This document shows, piece by piece, positions 60,927 through 64,000 of a DNA stretch of 64,000 nt. Numbering within the stretch: the stretch's first letter is position 1; every line of letters begins with the position of its first letter. This DNA is from Brevibacterium sp. S111 (lineage in GTDB: Bacteria; Actinomycetota; Actinomycetes; Actinomycetales; Brevibacteriaceae), in contig NZ_RHFH01000003.1 of assembly GCF_004745075.1 (NCBI RefSeq), positions 1 to 64,000 on the forward strand, written 5' to 3'. Made by a program: the position numbers and the translations under genes. The notes beneath the pieces were generated by a model. The model saw only the letters and a program-made list of their open reading frames with translations. It ran no database searches and had not been told where the DNA came from.

Positions 60927-61967
60927 ATGCAGAGTCCACGCGGTTCCGAGGGTAGGCGAGCCAGCCGCATCACCATGGCGGATATCGCCGCTGCCGCCGA
61001 TGCCGACGTGTCGACGGTCTCGCGCACGCTGGGCCGGGAACGGGATTCTATCCGAACCCAGAAGGGCAGGCGCATCTGGGAGATCGCCGACGAGCTGGGC
61101 TATTCGCCCAATCTCACCGCTTCGTCGCTGCGGACGAACACGACCAGGCTCATCGCCGTCTTCGTCCCACGTCTGCGCGATGAAGTCCTCGCCCTCATGT
61201 ACGAGGGGATCGAGGAAGAGCTGCAGGGGCAGGGGTACCAGTGCATTGTGCTCTCGACGGGGGATGATCCGGAGGTTCAGCTGGCCAAACTCGACGTCGC
61301 GATTCAGCGCGGGGTCGACGGGATCCTCTTCGGTGATGCGATGGTCGGGTCCCAAGTGCTGTCCAAGGTCGAGAAGGCCGGTATCCCGTATCTGCTCTTC
61401 AACCGTCCCCTTGAAGGGCACCGGTCAGTGACCTGCGATGACTTCCACGGGGGAGTCCTGGCCGCCGAACATCTCATGGAACTCACCGATGGTCCCCTCG
61501 TGGTGTACAGGGCGATGGACTACGCCGAGAACCTCGTCAATCGGTCCGAGGGATTCATCCGAACGGTCAGAGAACAGGGTCGGACCCCGATCGACGGGTT
61601 CCACCTCAACGGCGGGATCTACGCCGAGGACGGAATCCTGGCGGCTCGGGAGATGATCGCAGAATGCGACGCACCCTTCGGCGCCTTCGTCGTCAACGAC
61701 ACGGCAGGGATCGGCGCTCTGGGCGAATTCTCGCGCTCCGGTCTGACTCCGGGAAGCGATGTATTCGTCGTGGGCTTCAATGACATCTCGTTGGCCAAGG
61801 CCACTCCGATCGCGCTCTCGACGATCGTCAGCCCCACCCGCGAGCTGGGACATCTGGCAGCCTCCTCACTGCTGAGGATCATCGGCGGGGGCGATCCGGA
61901 GTCGGTGCAGCTGCCCGTGGAGCTGGTGGTGAGGGAGTCATCTGTTCCGCTCGCGAACCAGCCGTGA
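60927..61967 (+). CDS. LacI-type transcriptional repressor
   Basis: A 346-residue LacI/GalR-family regulator. The DNA-binding helix-turn-helix is TMADIAAAADADVSTVSRTLGR (~14-35) with the hinge region (GYSPNLTASSLRTN). It is followed by a periplasmic-binding-type effector domain (VFVPRLRDEVLALM; GVDGILFGDAM; DVFVVGFNDISLAKAT). The ATG at 60927 has no separate ribosome site but follows TACGAT at seven bases, so a leaderless start is plausible; a GTG at 60882 adds 15 residues. It lies 111 bases after the amidase on the same strand and probably binds the palindrome at 59355. Confidence 0.88.
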   Translation: MQSPRGSEGRRASRITMADIAAAADADVSTVSRTLGRERDSIRTQKGRRIWEIADELGYSPNLTASSLRTNTTRLIAVFVPRLRDEVLALMYEGIEEELQGQGYQCIVLSTGDDPEVQLAKLDVAIQRGVDGILFGDAMVGSQVLSKVEKAGIPYLLFNRPLEGHRSVTCDDFHGGVLAAEHLMELTDGPLVVYRAMDYAENLVNRSEGFIRTVREQGRTPIDGFHLNGGIYAEDGILAAREMIAECDAPFGAFVVNDTAGIGALGEFSRSGLTPGSDVFVVGFNDISLAKATPIALSTIVSPTRELGHLAASSLLRIIGGGDPESVQLPVELVVRESSVPLANQP

Positions 61968-61975
61968 ACGCACGG

Positions 61976-62006
61976 GCTGCCCGGTCGCAAGGAACGACCG
62001 GGCAGC
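61976..62006. terminator. Hairpin terminator after the LacI gene
   Basis: A 12-base perfect stem (61976-61987 with 61995-62006, GCTGCCCGGTCG paired) with a seven-base loop, nine bases past the stop and between convergent units. No U-tract. Confidence 0.8.
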
Positions 62007-62068
62007 AGGGCGTGCTCGGTTCGCACAGAGAACTCGGATCATGTGGCGCGGGCGATGTGCTCGGGAGG

Positions 62069-62338
62069 TCAGGTGCGTTCGACGCGGCCGTGCTTCCAAC
62101 CGCTGATGTCGATGCCGAATCGGCTGCGGACATGGGCGAGCAGCTCGTCGATGTCGTCGAAGACGAGATGCGAGCCGTTCCGGCCGCGCAGCGCCCACCG
62201 GTCCTGCATGGTCACAAGTGTCTGACCGGGAGGCAAGGCAGAGCGCAGCTGCCCCAACAGCCGATACTTCACGCCCTTCTCATTGATGTGGGCCGTGGCC
62301 TCCGACACTGCCCGTGACGAATTGCAGGCACCGCACAT
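62069..62338 (-). CDS. Small hypothetical protein coupled to the SDR gene
   Basis: An 89-residue protein whose ATG overlaps the TGA of the SDR gene as TGATG, with CGGAGAT upstream. It starts MCGACN, a Cys-x-x-Cys pair at the very N-terminus. A helical, Arg/Leu-rich body (EKGVKYRLLGQLRSALPPG) and a patch DRWALRGRNGSH...FDDIDELLAHVRSRFG follow. The family is unknown to me. Coupling makes it a functional partner of the dehydrogenase. The two cysteines could bind metal, but nothing more can be said. Confidence 0.55.
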   Translation of the reverse strand: MCGACNSSRAVSEATAHINEKGVKYRLLGQLRSALPPGQTLVTMQDRWALRGRNGSHLVFDDIDELLAHVRSRFGIDISGWKHGRVERT

Positions 62339-63090
62339 CAGGGCATCACATCTCCGCTGTTGGGTCCCAGCGTCTGCCCGGTGTAGAGATCGCCCCCGGG
62401 AGAGGACGCCAGAAGGAGTGCTGTCGGAGCCACTTCCTCCGCAGTACCGAAGCGACCGATCGGCAGCTCGGCCTGTTTTTCGCGCTTCCACTCATCGCTG
62501 AGGCCGTCGACCAAAGGCGTGTGGATCGGGCCGGGAGCGATCGAGTTGACGAGGATGTTCTCAGGAGCCAGCTCGAGGGCCATCGCTTTGGTCATGCCGA
62601 TGACGCCGGCCTTTGCCGCGACATAGTGGGTCAGTCCGGTTCCACCCTTGATCCCCAGCTGCGAAGCGACGTTGATGATCCTGCCGCCGCCTCGGCGCTG
62701 GAGGTGCGGCAGTGCGAAGCGGGCGGCGAGGAAGACTCCCTTGAGGTCGATGTCGATCGTCCTCTCGAACGTTTCGACGCTCATTTCGGCCAGCGGAGTC
62801 TCGTCGAGTGTCCCCGCCGCCGAGACCACGATGTCGAGCCCGCCGAGGCGCTGCGCCACGCGATCGACCGCGGATTGCATCGATTCGGCGTCCGTGACAT
62901 CTGCGGTGACAGCGATGGCGGTTCCGCTGTTCGACAGCGACGCGGCAGAGGCTTCTGCCGCCTCGCTGTTGATGTCGAGGACGGCGACCGCGGCTCCCTG
63001 CTCGACGAAGATCTGGGCGATCGCGGCTCCGATTCCGCTGGCGCCTCCGGTGATGAGCGCGACCTTGGACTTCAGCTGTTCCTGTGTCAT
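62338..63090 (-). CDS. Short-chain dehydrogenase/reductase
   Basis: A 250-residue classical SDR. The cofactor motif is TGGASGIG (~14-21) with Asp after strand two (VLDINSE), suggesting NAD(H). It has SAAG in place of NAAG, catalytic Ser in INVASQLG (~141) and Tyr-x-x-x-Lys in HYVAAKAG (~155-159). The C-terminus ends GQTLGPNSGDVMP. It is 38 bases downstream of another SDR gene on the same strand, and its stop overlaps the start of an 89-residue protein. The pair may oxidise related hydroxy compounds. Confidence 0.88.
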   Translation of the reverse strand: MTQEQLKSKVALITGGASGIGAAIAQIFVEQGAAVAVLDINSEAAEASAASLSNSGTAIAVTADVTDAESMQSAVDRVAQRLGGLDIVVSAAGTLDETPLAEMSVETFERTIDIDLKGVFLAARFALPHLQRRGGGRIINVASQLGIKGGTGLTHYVAAKAGVIGMTKAMALELAPENILVNSIAPGPIHTPLVDGLSDEWKREKQAELPIGRFGTAEEVAPTALLLASSPGGDLYTGQTLGPNSGDVMP

Positions 63091-63128
63091 GTGTTCCTCT
63101 TCCAGAAGGTGTGTCTCAGGGCGGTGTC

Positions 63129-63908
63129 TCAGCTGGGCCAGCGAATGGTCAGCCCACCGTCGACGATGAGTTCCTGGCCCGTGACATACGCGCTGTCATC
63201 GCTGGTGAGGAACCGGATGGTGCGGGCGCATTCGTCTGTGGTGCCGACTCGGCCCCAGGGGATGATGGAGCCCGCGGCCTCGAGTCCTTCCTTGCCCAGA
63301 GAATTCGCCCCGTCCAGTGACTGGGGACTCTCGATGAGCCCAGGAATGACCGCATTCACGCGGATGCCCTGCGGTGCCAGCTCGACGGCAAGAGACCGGC
63401 ACAGACCGAGGACGCCGGACTTGGCAGCCGCATAGTGTGCGTGCTCTTCCCAGCCGTAGACTCCGCCGGCGATCGAAGAGGTGGCGACCATCGCTCCGCC
63501 CTTGCTCATCTTCGCCGCTGCTGCCTGGAAGACGCGTAAGACGCCGTTGAGGTCGACATCGAGCATCTCGCCCCATGAGTCGTCAGTCATATCGTCGAGG
63601 GCGTTGCGGCGGAGGATTCCGGCGGCAGCCACCGCGATGTCGAGTCGCCCGAACTCGTCGATGGCGGCCTGTGCCATGGCTTCGCACTCTTCGGTGCTGC
63701 GCACATCGGCGGGCAGCGCGATGCACCTGGCGCCTTCGGCTTCGACGGCGGTGATCGTCTGCTGCACGTCGTGATCGTCTCCGGGGAAGTAGTTGACCAC
63801 GCTGTGGGCTCCGGCACGGGCGTAGGCCACAGCAAGTGCCTGTCCGATTCCGCTCGCACCGCCGCTGATCACAGCGACCTTGCCGGCCAGTCCGTCATCG
63901 TTACTCAT
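63129..63908 (-). CDS. Short-chain dehydrogenase/reductase
   Basis: A 259-residue classical SDR. It has the SGGASGIG cofactor motif (~13-20), a conserved AAAG, Ser in VATSSIAGGV and Tyr-x-x-x-Lys in YAAAKSGVLG, with the ending GQELIVDGGLTIRWPS typical of the FabG/glucose-dehydrogenase branch. GGAGAGG sits six bases before ATG 63908; the open frame extends 14 codons more upstream. It appears first of the SDR-SDR-small protein unit, though anything beyond the window's right edge is unseen. Confidence 0.88.
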   Translation of the reverse strand: MSNDDGLAGKVAVISGGASGIGQALAVAYARAGAHSVVNYFPGDDHDVQQTITAVEAEGARCIALPADVRSTEECEAMAQAAIDEFGRLDIAVAAAGILRRNALDDMTDDSWGEMLDVDLNGVLRVFQAAAAKMSKGGAMVATSSIAGGVYGWEEHAHYAAAKSGVLGLCRSLAVELAPQGIRVNAVIPGLIESPQSLDGANSLGKEGLEAAGSIIPWGRVGTTDECARTIRFLTSDDSAYVTGQELIVDGGLTIRWPS

Positions 63909-64000
63909 TGGTTCCTCTCCTTGTGTGGGTGAATGGTTCATCAGACGCACCGCTCACCGACCGGGGCCGCTTCAGCCCTTCTTCCGAGGTGAGCGCTGAG

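Overview
The window is about 65 % G+C, gene-dense, and uses GTG as a start codon often. It carries actinobacterial hallmarks: a 361-residue myo-inositol-1-phosphate synthase, a DtxR/IdeR-type iron box, a 1394-residue HrpA helicase, and several candidate leaderless starts. It looks like chromosome from a member of the Actinomycetota, most likely Micrococcales and plausibly Brevibacterium. The genus is my inference; no rRNA or other phylogenetic marker is present.

Layout. (1) 1-2776 is the end of an integrated mobile element: a gene cut by the left edge, an excisionase, an HTH protein and a tyrosine integrase that abuts a tRNA gene (2777-2850), the probable attachment site. (2) 2942-20247 is core chromosome: MFS and AEC carriers, PPK2, a TIGR01906 membrane protein, a DUF202 pair, HrpA, release factor 3, Ino1, an AbgT carrier and a Bax-inhibitor-1-like protein. 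(3) 20269-23140 has a coupled sodium:solute symporter trio flanked by two decayed genes (a molybdopterin oxidoreductase and a VOC-fold protein). (4) 23141-31000 is a seven-gene leftward operon: oligopeptide ABC importer, isoaspartyl dipeptidase, NhaC antiporter. (5) 31203-33661 is an mqo pseudogene with two lesions, divergent from an intact LysR-type regulator. (6) 33754-37930 is an iron-siderophore ABC importer under an iron box. (7) 38134-42185 is a YhaO/YhaN (SbcDC-like) pair plus a small protein.

(8) 42277-49840 contains a leftward operon of an aminoglycoside-phosphotransferase-like kinase, a short-chain dehydrogenase, an acyl-CoA dehydrogenase and an acyl-CoA ligase. This is the enzyme set known from levulinate/4-hydroxyacid catabolism (Pseudomonas lva; animal ACAD10/11). 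A quinone oxidoreductase is divergent from it and an MHS-type carboxylate carrier lies nearby. (9) 50264-54271 holds an oxidoreductase, a BCCT carrier and an MFS carrier. (10) 54365-59086 is a GntP / four-carbon-acid-sugar kinase / PdxA2 / DeoR operon, matching D-threonate (or D-erythronate) use. (11) 59355-63908 has an amidase with a LacI-type operator in front and a LacI regulator behind it, then two leftward SDR genes with a coupled 89-residue protein.

The general picture is a catabolically flexible soil- or surface-type actinobacterium. Its peptide, organic-acid and sugar-acid operons each sit with their own carrier and regulator. Most transcription units end in perfect G+C-rich hairpins without a U-tract. 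The points I consider most worth following are the 4-hydroxyacid-type operon, the class I-shaped tRNA with a UAA anticodon, the isoaspartyl-peptide operon, and the mqo pseudogene beside its presumed regulator.
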